A stretch of DNA of 64,000 bases from JBGANR01 sp044222225 (GCA_044222225.1 JBGANR010000006.1:137639-201638); one strand, 5' to 3'; positions 48,111-57,497 are shown, counted from the first letter of the stretch. Program-made: numbers and translations. Notes: generated from the letters alone by a model not told the origin.

Positions 48111-49937
48111 TCACGCCCCGAGGCGCGTCTTCAGCCCCTCGTACTCCTCGACGATCGCCGTCGGCAGCTTCGGTCCGATGAACTCGAACCACTCGTCGAT
48201 CGACGGCAGCTCCTCACGCCACTCGGCGGCGTCGACGGCGAGCGCCTCGGCGACGTCCGCGAGGTCGACGTCCAGCCCCGCGAGGTCGAGATCGGCGACC
48301 TCGGGCACGATGCCGACCTCGGTCTCACGACCACCGACCTTGCCCTCGATGCGGTCGATCATCCACTTGAGGACGCGCGAGTTCTCGCCGAATCCCGGCC
48401 ACAGGAAGCGCTTGTCGGCGCCGCGGCGGAACCAGTTGACGAAGAAGACCTTGGGGAGCTTCGACTCCTCGGTGCGCTCGGTCATCGACGCCCAGTGCTG
48501 CAGGTAGTCGCCGACGTGGTAGCCGAGGAACGGCAGCATCGCCATCGGATCGCGCCGGATGGCGCCGACCGTGCCCTCGGCCGCGACCGTCTGCTCGGAA
48601 CCGAGGCTGGCGCCCATGAAGACGCCGTGCCGCCAGTCCCGCGCCTCCGTGACCAGCGGCACCGTCGTCTTGCGACGTCCGCCGAAGAGGATCGCCGAGA
48701 TCGGCACACCCTGCGGGTCGTTCCACTCCGGGGCCATGATCGGGCACTGGCTCATCGGCGTGCAGTAGCGCGAGTTCGGATGCGCGGCCTTCGTGCCCGA
48801 CGCCGGCGTCCAGTCCTCGCCCTTCCAGTCGATGAGGTGCTGCGGCTCGCCCTCCAGGCCCTCCCACCAGGGCTCGCCGTCGTCGGTGACGGCGACGTTG
48901 GTGTAGATGGTGTTGCCGGCCTCGATCGTCTTCATGGCGTTCGGGTTGGAACTGTGGTTGGTGCCGGGCGCGACGCCGAAGAAGCCGAACTCCGGGTTGA
49001 TCGCGTACAGCCGGCCGTCGGCGCCGAACCGCATCCACGCGATGTCGTCGCCGAGCGTCTCGGCGCGCCAGCCCGGGATCGTCGGCTGGATCATCGCGAG
49101 GTTGGTCTTGCCGCACGCACTGGGGAACGCGGCGGCGATGTAGTACGCCTTGTCCTCCGGGCTGATGAGTTTGAGGATGAGCATGTGCTCGGCGAGCCAG
49201 CCCTCGTCATGGGCCATCGCCGACGCGATGCGCAGCGAGTAGCACTTCTTGCCGAGGAGCGCGTTGCCGCCATAACCCGAGCCGTACGACCAGATCTCGC
49301 GGTCCTCCGGAAAATGAGTGATGTACTTGTCCGGATTGCACGGCCACGGGACGTCCGCCTGACCGGGCTCCAACGGAGCCCCGACCGAATGCAGCGCCTT
49401 GACGAAGAACCCGTCGGTGCCGAGCGCCTCGAGGACCTTCGGGCCGACGCGCGTCATCACCTTCATGGAAAGGACGACGTACTCCGAATCGGTGATCTCG
49501 ACGCCGAGCTTCGGATCGTCGGATCCGAGCGGGCCCATGCAGAACGGGATGACGTACATCGTGCGGCCACGCATGGAGCCGCGGAAGAGCGGCGTCATCG
49601 TCGCCCGCATCTCCTCGGGATCGACCCAGTTGTTTGTCGGGCCGGCGTCGGCCTCGTCCTTGCTGCAGATGTAGGTGCGCGACTCGACGCGCGCGACGTC
49701 CTCCGGGTCGGAGTTGGCCGCGAACGAGTTGGGGGAGGTCTCGTCGTTGAGTTCGGTGAGCGTGCCCGCGGCGACCAGTTGAGACGTCAGACGGTCCCAT
49801 TCGGCGTCGGATCCGTCGGACCACACCACCGCATCGGGCTGGGTGAGCTCGGCGACCTCGGTCACCCACGCGATCAGCGCGGCGTGCTCGGTCGGCGCGG
49901 CCCCCGGCTCCAGCCCGGGGATGGCGGCTGCGGTCAT
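48111..49937 (-). CDS. pckA: Phosphoenolpyruvate carboxykinase (GTP)
   Basis: 608 residues from ATG 49937 with a good site (AGAGGAG); M. tuberculosis PckA has about 606. It catalyses oxaloacetate + GTP to PEP + CO2 + GDP, the first committed step of gluconeogenesis. The P-loop with the GTP-class reactive Cys reads AAFPSACGKTNLAMI. Other family blocks are present: YGSGYGGNALLGKKCYSLRIAS, GDDIAWMRFGADGRLYAINPE, WEGLEGEP and ILFGGRRKTTVPLV. In a mycolate producer living on fatty acids it links beta-oxidation (fadE5/fadA2 here) to sugar synthesis. Monocistronic, with its own hairpin terminator. Confidence 0.97.
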   Translation of the reverse strand: MTAAAIPGLEPGAAPTEHAALIAWVTEVAELTQPDAVVWSDGSDAEWDRLTSQLVAAGTLTELNDETSPNSFAANSDPEDVARVESRTYICSKDEADAGPTNNWVDPEEMRATMTPLFRGSMRGRTMYVIPFCMGPLGSDDPKLGVEITDSEYVVLSMKVMTRVGPKVLEALGTDGFFVKALHSVGAPLEPGQADVPWPCNPDKYITHFPEDREIWSYGSGYGGNALLGKKCYSLRIASAMAHDEGWLAEHMLILKLISPEDKAYYIAAAFPSACGKTNLAMIQPTIPGWRAETLGDDIAWMRFGADGRLYAINPEFGFFGVAPGTNHSSNPNAMKTIEAGNTIYTNVAVTDDGEPWWEGLEGEPQHLIDWKGEDWTPASGTKAAHPNSRYCTPMSQCPIMAPEWNDPQGVPISAILFGGRRKTTVPLVTEARDWRHGVFMGASLGSEQTVAAEGTVGAIRRDPMAMLPFLGYHVGDYLQHWASMTERTEESKLPKVFFVNWFRRGADKRFLWPGFGENSRVLKWMIDRIEGKVGGRETEVGIVPEVADLDLAGLDVDLADVAEALAVDAAEWREELPSIDEWFEFIGPKLPTAIVEEYEGLKTRLGA

Positions 49938-50046
49938 CGAAATCTCCTCTCGGAAGTGACGGCGCCGCCCACGAAGGGCCCACCGATCACTCCGCTGTGT
50001 CGTCGGCTTTTCCCAGGTTAGACCCACCGACATGGCCTGAGCCAGC

Positions 50047-50394
50047 TCATCCGCCAGGTGTGAAGCGACCCACATCCCCTGTCGCCCAGAGTCCGTCGCC
50101 CCCGAGCAGAGATGTGATGTAACTGCCGTCGGCGGCCACTCGGATGATGACGTCCACCCGGCCGTCCTTGTCACTGTCGCTGTAGATGGTCAGTCCGTCG
50201 GGTCCCGTCGTCGACCGCGAATCGGGCACGCCGTCGGCGTCGACGTCGAGATCGGCGGGACCGAGATCCCAGATCCGGCCGCCGTCGCCCAGCAGCAGTC
50301 CGCCCTCGGCGTCCGTGCCGAAGCCCGCCGTCCAGTCGACGTCCGACGGCTCGGCGCCGGCCTCGGCACCGGACCAGAGCTCCCACTCATCCAC
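50047..50394 (-). CDS. Small acidic Asp-rich protein, unknown (DUF6802-like)
   Basis: 115 residues from GTG 50394, which overlaps the end of the upstream gene by 8 nt. It is strongly acidic, with the segments DLDVDADGVPDSRS and IYSDSDKDGRVDVIIRV. These resemble Asp-rich calcium-binding (FG-GAP or thrombospondin type 3-like) loops: a D-x-D-x-D-G pattern twice. No signal peptide or membrane segment. Translational coupling with the upstream membrane protein suggests a shared job. I associate such proteins with a small actinobacterial DUF next to pckA and trmB, but the family name is not certain. Confidence 0.65.
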   Translation of the reverse strand: MDEWELWSGAEAGAEPSDVDWTAGFGTDAEGGLLLGDGGRIWDLGPADLDVDADGVPDSRSTTGPDGLTIYSDSDKDGRVDVIIRVAADGSYITSLLGGDGLWATGDVGRFTPGG

Positions 50395-51142
50395 GGTCGC
50401 CCCCCGGTCCGTCCCGCGCCGCGACGTGACGCGGCCGGCCGGCGGCCACCGTGCGTGCCGCCGCGGCCTCGGCCCGGGCGAACTCGGCGGCGAGCTGCTG
50501 CTCGAAGTCCGCTCGCGCCGCGGCCAGCACCCGGCCCGCCCGCACGACGCCGTCGGCCCGCACGGCGACGCGCCGGCGCACCGTCCACAACACGACGGCC
50601 AGCACGAGGGCGAGCGCCACGGCCACCACCGTCCGCGCCCCCGGCGGCACGAGCGCCTCCGGTGCCGCCGACGTCGCGGCCCGCATACCGCCGAAGCCGG
50701 CCGACAGCCCGAGCACCAGCACCGCGGCGTCCTCGGCGCCGCGCCGAGCCAGCGGGCCCGCGTGCGTCCGCCACCAGAGCTGTGGATCCGCACGCACCCG
50801 CAACTCCGGCCGGGTGGCCGGGACGGCCAGACCCGCGGCGGCCCAGCGCAGCGCCTCGCGGACGCGGCGCGTCGCCAATCCGCCGAGCCGCGCGGCCGTC
50901 AACGGCAGCTGCCGGGCCAGCAGTTCCCGCACGTCGACGCCGGTGCCACGACGCGCCGCGGCGTCGAGCGCACGCAGTTCCGCACCGACCTCACCGGCGA
51001 GCTCGATGCGTGCCAGCGCGACGGCCGCGCGCAGCACAGCGCCCCGCTCACCCCGCGTCCGATCGTCATTCCCTCGATCACCGGCCCGGGGCGGGTGCCC
51101 GGGCGGCGCCTTCGTCGTCGTCTCCATCTGTCTATGACGCAT
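50387..51142 (-). CDS. Alanine/arginine-rich membrane protein, unknown
   Basis: 251 residues from ATG 51142; ATG 51127 is an alternative. Residues 25-150 are Ala/Arg/Leu-rich helices. A hydrophobic segment lies at about 160-200, broken by a short Pro/Gly region: a single strong helix at TVVAVALALVLAVVLWTV is followed by the basic stop-transfer RRRVAVRADGVV. The C-terminus is helical and probably coiled (AAARADFEQQLAAEFARAEAAAA). In mycobacteria a hypothetical gene (Rv0210 region) sits between pckA and trmB, so this may be its counterpart. The opposite-strand open frames here are compositional shadows. Confidence 0.55.
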   Translation of the reverse strand: MRHRQMETTTKAPPGHPPRAGDRGNDDRTRGERGAVLRAAVALARIELAGEVGAELRALDAAARRGTGVDVRELLARQLPLTAARLGGLATRRVREALRWAAAGLAVPATRPELRVRADPQLWWRTHAGPLARRGAEDAAVLVLGLSAGFGGMRAATSAAPEALVPPGARTVVAVALALVLAVVLWTVRRRVAVRADGVVRAGRVLAAARADFEQQLAAEFARAEAAAARTVAAGRPRHVAARDGPGGDRG

Positions 51143-51243
51143 CCCGGAGCCCGCCGGTTCCCCTCGGACCGAAAAAGAATCCGCGAGAATCGCCGTTCGA
51201 CGACCCGGACCTGTCGGGCGGCACCGGCGTGGGAGACCATGTG

Positions 51244-52089
51244 ATGATGACCGACGCCGAACCCGACGCGCCGCAGACCGCCGACCGCTTCCCGGTCGAC
51301 TCCGATCCGGCCCCGACGGCGCCCGGCGCGGACGTCCGCGCGGCAGCCGCCGAGCGCGCGCGACTGTTCCCGCGCGTCACCAGCTTCCGCTCTCGCCGCG
51401 GCACGCTCAGCCCCGCCCAGCAACGCGACTGGGACGAGCTGTGGCCGGTCTACGGACGCAACGTCGCGCCCGGTCCCGACGGCGTCACCGCCGCCGTCCC
51501 GCCGCTCGACGTGCCCGCGCAGTTCGGCCGCACCGCCCCGCTGGTGCTCGAAATCGGTTGCGGCACAGGCGTTTCGACGGCTGCGATGGCCGCCGTCGAG
51601 CCGGCCGTCGACGTCCTCGCCGTCGAGGTCTACCAGCCGGGCATCGCCCAGCTGCTCGGCGCGATCCGCGAGCGCGGGTTGACCAACGTCCGCGTCATCC
51701 GCGGCGACGGCGTCGTCGTCATGCGCGACATGCTGCGCCCCGGCAGCCTGACGGGACTCCGACTGTTCTTTCCGGATCCTTGGCCCAAGGCCCGGCATCA
51801 CAAGCGCCGCATCGTCTCCACCGGAACGCTCGCCCGCATGCGGGATCTGCTCGCCGACGACGGCGTCCTGCACATCGCGACCGACCACGCGGGCTACGCG
51901 GAATGGATCACCGAACACCTCGCCGCCGAGCCGGGCCTCGTCCCGCTGACGGGCCGCCCGTCGCCGATCTCGCTGGAGCGTCCGACCACGAAATTCGAGG
52001 GCCGCGCCCACCGCGAGGGCCGTCCCGTCACGGAGTTCGTGCTCGAACGCGCCCACAAGCGGGCCGCGGACCGGAGAATCGCTGAATGA
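51244..52089 (+). CDS. trmB: tRNA (guanine-N7)-methyltransferase TrmB
   Basis: 281 residues from ATG 51244 (GTG 51241 and ATG 51247 are adjacent alternatives). It uses SAM to form m7G46 in the variable loop of tRNAs. Signatures are VLEIGCGTGVSTAAMA (motif I) and FFPDPWPKARHHKRRIV, the diagnostic TrmB block. The first 55 residues are an acidic, low-complexity extension before VTSFRSRRGTLSPAQQRDW, which is usual for actinobacterial members. It is the first gene of a plus-strand run trmB-NYN-mmpL3, as in mycobacteria (Rv0208c-Rv0207c-Rv0206c). Confidence 0.95.
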   Translation: MMTDAEPDAPQTADRFPVDSDPAPTAPGADVRAAAAERARLFPRVTSFRSRRGTLSPAQQRDWDELWPVYGRNVAPGPDGVTAAVPPLDVPAQFGRTAPLVLEIGCGTGVSTAAMAAVEPAVDVLAVEVYQPGIAQLLGAIRERGLTNVRVIRGDGVVVMRDMLRPGSLTGLRLFFPDPWPKARHHKRRIVSTGTLARMRDLLADDGVLHIATDHAGYAEWITEHLAAEPGLVPLTGRPSPISLERPTTKFEGRAHREGRPVTEFVLERAHKRAADRRIAE

Positions 52090-52123
52090 GTAACCCACTT
52101 AGCACCGATACGCAGGAGCATTC

Positions 52124-52816
52124 ATGAGCGACACCGTCACCGTCCCCCGTCCGGGACCCCGGCCCGAGCACGTCCACCACACGCCGGTAGGCCAGCGGCC
52201 GGGCAGGCGCGTCCTGCTCGTCTGGGACGCGCCGAACCTCGACATGGGGCTCGGCGCCATCCTCGGCGGACGGCCGACGGCCGCGCACCGGCCGCGGTTC
52301 GACGCCCTCGGCCGCTGGCTGCTCGGCCAGGCGGCCCAGCTCGCCGGGACCACGGACGTCGAACCCGAGGCGACGGTGTTCACCAACATCGCGCCCGGCA
52401 CCGCAGACGTCGTCCGCCCCTGGGTCGAGGCCCTTCGCAACGTCGGCTTCGCCGTCTTCGCCAAGCCGAAGATCGACGAGGACAGCGACGTCGACCAGGA
52501 CATGCTCGACCACATCGCGCTGCGGCAGTCGACGGGTCTGGCCGGCCTGTACGTCGCGTCCGCCGACGGTCAGGCGTTCCGCGAACCGCTCGAACGGCTG
52601 CGCACCGAGGACGTCCCGGTCACCATCCTGGGCTTCCGCGAGCACGCCAGCTGGGCACTGGCGTCGCCGACGCTCGAGTTCCTCGATCTCGAAGACATCC
52701 CCGGCGTCTTCCGTGAACCGTTGCCGCGGATCTCCCTCGATTCGCTGCCCGACGAGGGCGCCTGGCTCGCGCCGTTCCGTCCGCTGTCCTCGCTGCTCAG
52801 CGGCCGCCAGGCCTGA
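52124..52816 (+). CDS. NYN-domain protein (Rv0207c-like)
   Basis: 230 residues. The NYN (PIN-like RNase) fold begins VLLVWDAPNLDMGLGAILG, which supplies the first acidic residue, and includes KPKIDEDSDVDQDMLDHI (acidic cluster) and GLYVASADGQAFREPL (a further Asp). NYN proteins are often RNases acting on structured RNA. This one is the conserved partner located between trmB and mmpL3 throughout Mycobacteriales. It follows trmB by 34 nt and probably shares its transcript. Its biological substrate is unknown. Confidence 0.88.
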   Translation: MSDTVTVPRPGPRPEHVHHTPVGQRPGRRVLLVWDAPNLDMGLGAILGGRPTAAHRPRFDALGRWLLGQAAQLAGTTDVEPEATVFTNIAPGTADVVRPWVEALRNVGFAVFAKPKIDEDSDVDQDMLDHIALRQSTGLAGLYVASADGQAFREPLERLRTEDVPVTILGFREHASWALASPTLEFLDLEDIPGVFREPLPRISLDSLPDEGAWLAPFRPLSSLLSGRQA

Positions 52817-52822
52817 TCGGCG

Positions 52823-52864
52823 GACTCGACGGGCGAGGTGTCGCGTAACCTCGCCTGTCGAGTC
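52823..52864 (+). promoter_or_regulatory. 17-bp hairpin immediately upstream of mmpL3
   Basis: Arms 52823-52839 (GACTCGACGGGCGAGGT) and 52848-52864 pair at 16 of 17 positions, with one G-T wobble, around an 8-nt loop. It fills the gap between the NYN stop (52816) and the mmpL3 GTG (52891), 26 nt before that start. It is either a terminator or attenuator separating mmpL3 from trmB-NYN, or a leader structure. Confidence 0.65.
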
Positions 52865-52890
52865 CGTGCAACCGAAGGGGTCGACGCCAG

Positions 52891-55800
52891 GTGTTCGAAT
52901 TCATCGGCCGTGCCGTCTACCGGCTGCGATACGCCACCATCGCGGTCGTCGTCGTGTTCATGGCCGGGCTCGGCGCCTTCGGCCTCGACCTCGACAGCCG
53001 GCTCTCGCAGAGTGGCTGGTTCGACCCCGGTAGCGAGTCAGTGGCCGGCTCCGTCATCGCGGACCAGGCGCACGGCCGGGACAAACGCGCGGACGTCATC
53101 GTCCTCTTCACCCCGCCCGAGGGGACCGCCGGCGGGACGACGAACGCCGAGTGGCGGGCGCAGATGAACCGCTTCGTCACCGATCTCATCGCCTCGCATG
53201 CGGACGAGATCGACCAGGCGGCCGTCATCAACTCCCTCGAGCCCGGCGCCGATCTCATCCGCAGCCGCACCCAATCGGCCGACAACCAGCGGATCTTCGT
53301 CAGCCTCGGGCTCAGCGGCGCCGACGACACCGCGGTTCTGAAGAACTTCAACGAGATCAAGCCGGCGTACGCCGACGTCGGCGAACGCTACGGCGCACCG
53401 GGCACGAAGGTCGAGCTCGCGGGCCTGCAACCGGTCGCCTCGGCGATGTCCGACGGCATGGCCGAGGACATCAAACGCGCCGAGCTCATCGCCATGCCGC
53501 TGGTCCTGATCATGCTGTTCGTCATCTTCGGCGGCGCCGTGGCCGCGTCGCTGCCGGTCTTCATCGGCGGCCTGACGATCGCCGGCTCACTCGGCCTCAT
53601 GAAGCTGCTGACGTACGTCACCGACCTCAACGTGTTCGCGCGGTCGGTGGTCACGCTCATCGGGCTCGGCATCGCCATCGACTACGGCCTGTTCATCGTG
53701 TCCCGCTTCCGGGAGGAGATGGCCGAGGGCAGATCCACGCCCGACGCCGTCCGGCGCACCGTCATGACGGCCGGTCAGACGGTCGTGTTCTCGGCGACCA
53801 TCATCGTCGCGGCCCTCGCGTCCCTGTTGCTGTTCCCGCAGGGCTTCCTCAAGTCCGTCGCGTTCGGGGCGATCGCGTCTGTCGGGCTCGCGGCGGCCAT
53901 CTCGATCACGGTGCTGCCCGCGATCCTCGGCATCCTCGGCCCGCGGATCGACTCGCTCGGCTTCTCGTTCCTGCGCCGCACGCGGACGCGTCAAGAGGTC
54001 GAATCCGGCTTCTGGGGGCGGCTCGCCGACTGGGTGATGCGGCATCCGCTCAAGACGGCGATCCCGACGATCGCGCTCCTACTGCTGCTCATCATCCCGT
54101 TCGGCGGCATCCAGTTCGGCGGCATCACCGAGAAGTACCTGCCACCGAACGACTCCACCCGCGTGGCGCAGGAGGACTTCGACCGCTACTTCCCCCGGGA
54201 GCGCACCGAGGCCGTCAAGATCATCTTCGCGGACGTCGACGTCGATGACGACGAGCAGAGCACGCGGATCGCCGAGTTCATCCAGTCGGCGAACGAGATC
54301 CCCGGTTTCACGGGCTCGTTCACCGACACCGCCGCCTACGTCGACGGCAAGCCCGAGGGCGGCGTCCGGCAGCTCTCGGCGGGCCTCATCGACCGATCCA
54401 CGGCGGGCGAGGCCGTCAAGAAGCTGCGCGACATCCCCGACGCCGGCCTGCACGTCTACATCGCGGGGACGCCGGCGCTGGAGCAGGACTCCATCACGGC
54501 CCTGCTCGCCGACCTGCCGTGGATGACGCTGCTGCTGCTCACCACGACGTTCGTGCTCATGTTCCTGGCGTTCGGCTCGGTGGTGCTGCCCATCAAGGCG
54601 GCGCTCGTCAGCGCGCTCGGCCTGGCGTCGACGCTCGGCATCCTCACCTGGATCTTCATCGACGGGCACGGCTCCTCGATCGCGGACTTCACGCCGGGAC
54701 CGCTCATGTCGGCGGTGCTCGTGCTCATCATCGCGATCATCTTCGGGCTCTCCACCGACTACGAGATATTCCTCATCTCCCGCATGGTCGAGGCTCGTCA
54801 ACAGGGCGCGACGACGGCCGAGTCGATCCGCACCGGCACCGCCATGACCGGACGGATCATCACGGCCGCGGCGGCGATCCTCGTCGTCGTCACCGGCGCC
54901 TTCGGGCTCAGCGAGATCGTCATGATGAAGTACATCGCGTTCGGCATGATCGCGGCGCTCATCCTCGACGCCACGATCATCCGCATGCTGCTGGTGCCGG
55001 CGATCATGAAGCTCCTCGACGACGACTGCTGGTGGGCGCCGCAATGGTCGCGGCGGCTGCAGGAACGCATCGGCCTCGGCGAGACCGTGCTGGACGACGG
55101 CCCCGGGGCCCTGGCGCCGGTCGGTGCTGTGGCGTCGGTCGGTGCTGTGGCGTCGGTCGGTGCTGTGGCGCCGGTCGGGGCCTTCGTGGGCGGCGACTCG
55201 GCGGCGCCGGCCGGGCCTGCTGGGCCGCGCGTCGGCGATGCGGCCCCGGCCGAGCCCGGTCCGCGCGTCGATTCCGCCGCCGAGGCGACGACCGTCCTAC
55301 CGCTGACGCCGCCCGTCGTCCCGGGTGAGTCGAGCGTTCCGCCGGGCCGGATGCCGCCCGGCCGGCCGGGCCCGGCGCCGTACGGCGGCTCCCGCCGTCC
55401 CGATCCGAACCGGCCCGGCGATCCGAACAGGCCCAGCGGCCCGAACCGGCCGGTCGAGCTGAACAAACCGGGCGCCCAGACCCGGCCCGGTGACCCGAAT
55501 CGTCGGCCGGCCGGTCCCCCGCCCGCCGATCGACGCGGTCACCCCGACGACCGTCGCCGCCCGGGCCCGGACGACCGCCGCCCCGGCCCGGTACCCGACG
55601 ACCGTCGTCGCGGCCCGGCTCCCGCCGACGCCCCCCGGCCCGGCACCGCGCCTCGCCCCGATTCGCAGCGAGGCTCCTGGCAGACGACGCCGAGCAAGCA
55701 GGATCAGCTCCGGCTCGCGGCGCAGCGGCGTCGGGAGCGCGATCGCAGCGGCCCGGACACCGGCGGCTGGCACCTCGGCTCCGGCGGCATCACACTCGAG

Positions 55801-56184
55801 CCGACCAACAGTCTCCGCGATCAGCAGCGCCTCGACGCGCCGGCGGACCAGCCCGTACGCGGCGCGTCGCCCCGGCCGGCACCCGTCGATCCCGCGGCGC
55901 GTCCGGAATGGGCCGACGCCCCGGAGACGCCGCAGCCGACCGACGCTCCGGCGTCCAAGGCGGCCGACGCTCCGACGTCCAAGGAGGCCGGGGCTCCCGC
56001 GGCGTCCAGTTCGCCCGCGACAGCCGAGCCCGACCCGATTCCCGGCCCCGAGGACGACGTGCAGAGCATCGGCCGCTGGCCGCGTCTGGACGAGACGGTC
56101 GACGGCAAGCGCCGGCGCGGCCGCTCGGACGCGCAGGTCAGCGTCGACGATCTGCTGCGCCGCCGCGGCGACACCGAGCGCTGA
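52891..56184 (+). CDS. mmpL3: Trehalose monomycolate exporter MmpL3
   Basis: 1097 residues from GTG 52891. RND-type flippase with twelve membrane helices and two porter domains. The proton-relay Asp-Tyr pairs are intact: D264-Y265 in GLGIAIDYGLFIVSRF and D623-Y624 in IFGLSTDYEIFLISR, corresponding to the pairs targeted by MmpL3 inhibitors in M. tuberculosis. Position beside trmB/NYN and the opening MFEFIGRAVYRLRY...SQSGWFDPGSESV confirm orthology. The cytosolic C-terminal tail (about residues 720-1097) is longer than in M. tuberculosis (whole protein about 944). It starts with VGAVAS repeats and continues with Pro/Arg/Asp/Asn-rich repeats, likely disordered and possibly a docking platform for elongasome partners. 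Confidence 0.96.
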   Translation: MFEFIGRAVYRLRYATIAVVVVFMAGLGAFGLDLDSRLSQSGWFDPGSESVAGSVIADQAHGRDKRADVIVLFTPPEGTAGGTTNAEWRAQMNRFVTDLIASHADEIDQAAVINSLEPGADLIRSRTQSADNQRIFVSLGLSGADDTAVLKNFNEIKPAYADVGERYGAPGTKVELAGLQPVASAMSDGMAEDIKRAELIAMPLVLIMLFVIFGGAVAASLPVFIGGLTIAGSLGLMKLLTYVTDLNVFARSVVTLIGLGIAIDYGLFIVSRFREEMAEGRSTPDAVRRTVMTAGQTVVFSATIIVAALASLLLFPQGFLKSVAFGAIASVGLAAAISITVLPAILGILGPRIDSLGFSFLRRTRTRQEVESGFWGRLADWVMRHPLKTAIPTIALLLLLIIPFGGIQFGGITEKYLPPNDSTRVAQEDFDRYFPRERTEAVKIIFADVDVDDDEQSTRIAEFIQSANEIPGFTGSFTDTAAYVDGKPEGGVRQLSAGLIDRSTAGEAVKKLRDIPDAGLHVYIAGTPALEQDSITALLADLPWMTLLLLTTTFVLMFLAFGSVVLPIKAALVSALGLASTLGILTWIFIDGHGSSIADFTPGPLMSAVLVLIIAIIFGLSTDYEIFLISRMVEARQQGATTAESIRTGTAMTGRIITAAAAILVVVTGAFGLSEIVMMKYIAFGMIAALILDATIIRMLLVPAIMKLLDDDCWWAPQWSRRLQERIGLGETVLDDGPGALAPVGAVASVGAVASVGAVAPVGAFVGGDSAAPAGPAGPRVGDAAPAEPGPRVDSAAEATTVLPLTPPVVPGESSVPPGRMPPGRPGPAPYGGSRRPDPNRPGDPNRPSGPNRPVELNKPGAQTRPGDPNRRPAGPPPADRRGHPDDRRRPGPDDRRPGPVPDDRRRGPAPADAPRPGTAPRPDSQRGSWQTTPSKQDQLRLAAQRRRERDRSGPDTGGWHLGSGGITLEPTNSLRDQQRLDAPADQPVRGASPRPAPVDPAARPEWADAPETPQPTDAPASKAADAPTSKEAGAPAASSSPATAEPDPIPGPEDDVQSIGRWPRLDETVDGKRRRGRSDAQVSVDDLLRRRGDTER
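55120..55173 (+). repeat. Three 18-bp tandem repeats in the mmpL3 tail
   Basis: GTCGGTGCTGTGGCGTCG at 55120-55137, an exact copy at 55138-55155 and a one-base variant at 55156-55173 encode VGAVAS, VGAVAS and VGAVAP just after the last membrane helix. Such identical units expand and contract easily, so tail length may vary between strains. Confidence 0.8.
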
Positions 56185-56192
56185 CCCCGCGG

Positions 56193-57497
56193 CTATTTCT
56201 CGGCCGCCGCAGCCGCTTCATCGGGGTCGATACGGTCCCAGTGTGGCTCGTTGGCCACCAGACCGTGGTGCTCCGTGCCCGACGCCGCGGGGCTCTCGTC
56301 CGGATCGCGGCCCGACGAGAGCAGCGGACTCCCCGACTTCTTCGCGTCGGCGATGAGCGATCGGGCAGCCGTGTTCACGAAGGCGACGAGCGGGACGGAC
56401 AGGAGCGCCCCGACGACACCCATGAGAACCGAGCCGGAGGCGATCGCGAGGACGACGGCAACAGGATGCAACTGCACCGACCGCCCCATCAGCACCGGCT
56501 GCAGCACGTGACCCTCGATCTGCATGACCGCGACGACGATGCCGAGCACGATGAGCGCCGTCACCCAACCCAGCGTGATGAGCGCGACGAGCACCGCCAG
56601 CGCACCGGTGACCAGGGCGCCGACGATCGGGATGAACGCGCCGATGAACACCAGGGAGGACAGCGGCAGCGCCAACGGCACGCCGAGCACCCACAGCCCG
56701 ATGCCGATGCCGATCGCGTCGACGGCGGCCACGGCGACGGTCGCCCGCACGTACGAGACGAGCGAGCCGAAGCCCGCGACGCCGGCCGCACGCACCGTCT
56801 TCCGGCTCGGCAACGGGACGGCCCTGGTGAGGAACTCCCAGATCTGCCGGCCCCCGTAGAGGAAGAAGATCATGAGGAACATCGCGAGGACGATCGAGGT
56901 GACGATCTCCGAGACGGTCGCGACGGTCGTCAGCGCGCCGCTCGTCACCTTGTCCTGGTTGTCCCGCAGCGTCTTCGTGAACTGACTGCCGATGTGGGTG
57001 ACGCTGCCGCTGTCCACCCGCAGCGGCCCCTCGATCAGCCAGTCCTGCGTGGTGCGGACGGTCTGGCTCACCTTGTCGGTGAGCTCCGGCAGACCCGCGA
57101 TGAACTGCTGAACGACGAACGTGAGGATCCCGGCCACGGCCGTCAGCAGCGCAAGCACGGCGATGAGCACGGCGATCGACCGGGGCAGGTACCGGCGATC
57201 GAGGAGATCGACGAACGGCGCGAGCGCGGCGGCGCCGAGGAGCGCGAGCAGGCACGGGATGAGCACCGACGAGAACCGCATGAACACCAGGTTCAGCAGG
57301 TAGAGCGCGCCGAGGATCGCGATCAGCCGCCACGACCATTCGGCCGTGGCGCGGACGAACGGATGTACCCGGGCGATGTCGGCGTCACGGACGCGCGCCG
57401 CGATCGACGCGCGCTTCGACCCGCCCGGCGCAGACGGGTCGCCGATCCCCCGACCAGGACCGGGATCTGCTTCGGGACCTGTGGCTTCCATGTTCAC
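56193..57497 (-). CDS. AI-2E-family (PerM-type) membrane protein (Rv0205-like)
   Basis: 434 residues from ATG 57497 (a second ATG at 57491). About eight helices; the middle contains the long extramembrane segment typical of the family (TDKVSQTVRTTQDWL). The C-terminal part includes the conserved ALPLSSLVFIGAFIPIVGALVTGALAVLVALITLGW and HVLQPVLMGRSVQLHPVAVVLAI. In the family some members export AI-2 or exchange ions; PerM in M. tuberculosis is linked to division. No substrate is established for this homologue. It is convergent with mmpL3 (8-nt gap) and divergent from the YbhN-type gene. Confidence 0.9.
   Translation of the reverse strand: MNMEATGPEADPGPGRGIGDPSAPGGSKRASIAARVRDADIARVHPFVRATAEWSWRLIAILGALYLLNLVFMRFSSVLIPCLLALLGAAALAPFVDLLDRRYLPRSIAVLIAVLALLTAVAGILTFVVQQFIAGLPELTDKVSQTVRTTQDWLIEGPLRVDSGSVTHIGSQFTKTLRDNQDKVTSGALTTVATVSEIVTSIVLAMFLMIFFLYGGRQIWEFLTRAVPLPSRKTVRAAGVAGFGSLVSYVRATVAVAAVDAIGIGIGLWVLGVPLALPLSSLVFIGAFIPIVGALVTGALAVLVALITLGWVTALIVLGIVVAVMQIEGHVLQPVLMGRSVQLHPVAVVLAIASGSVLMGVVGALLSVPLVAFVNTAARSLIADAKKSGSPLLSSGRDPDESPAASGTEHHGLVANEPHWDRIDPDEAAAAAEK

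Noticed and set aside
48108..50021. 637-codon plus-strand frame opposite pckA
   Set aside because: pckA is unambiguous; the antisense frame has no ribosome site or domain.
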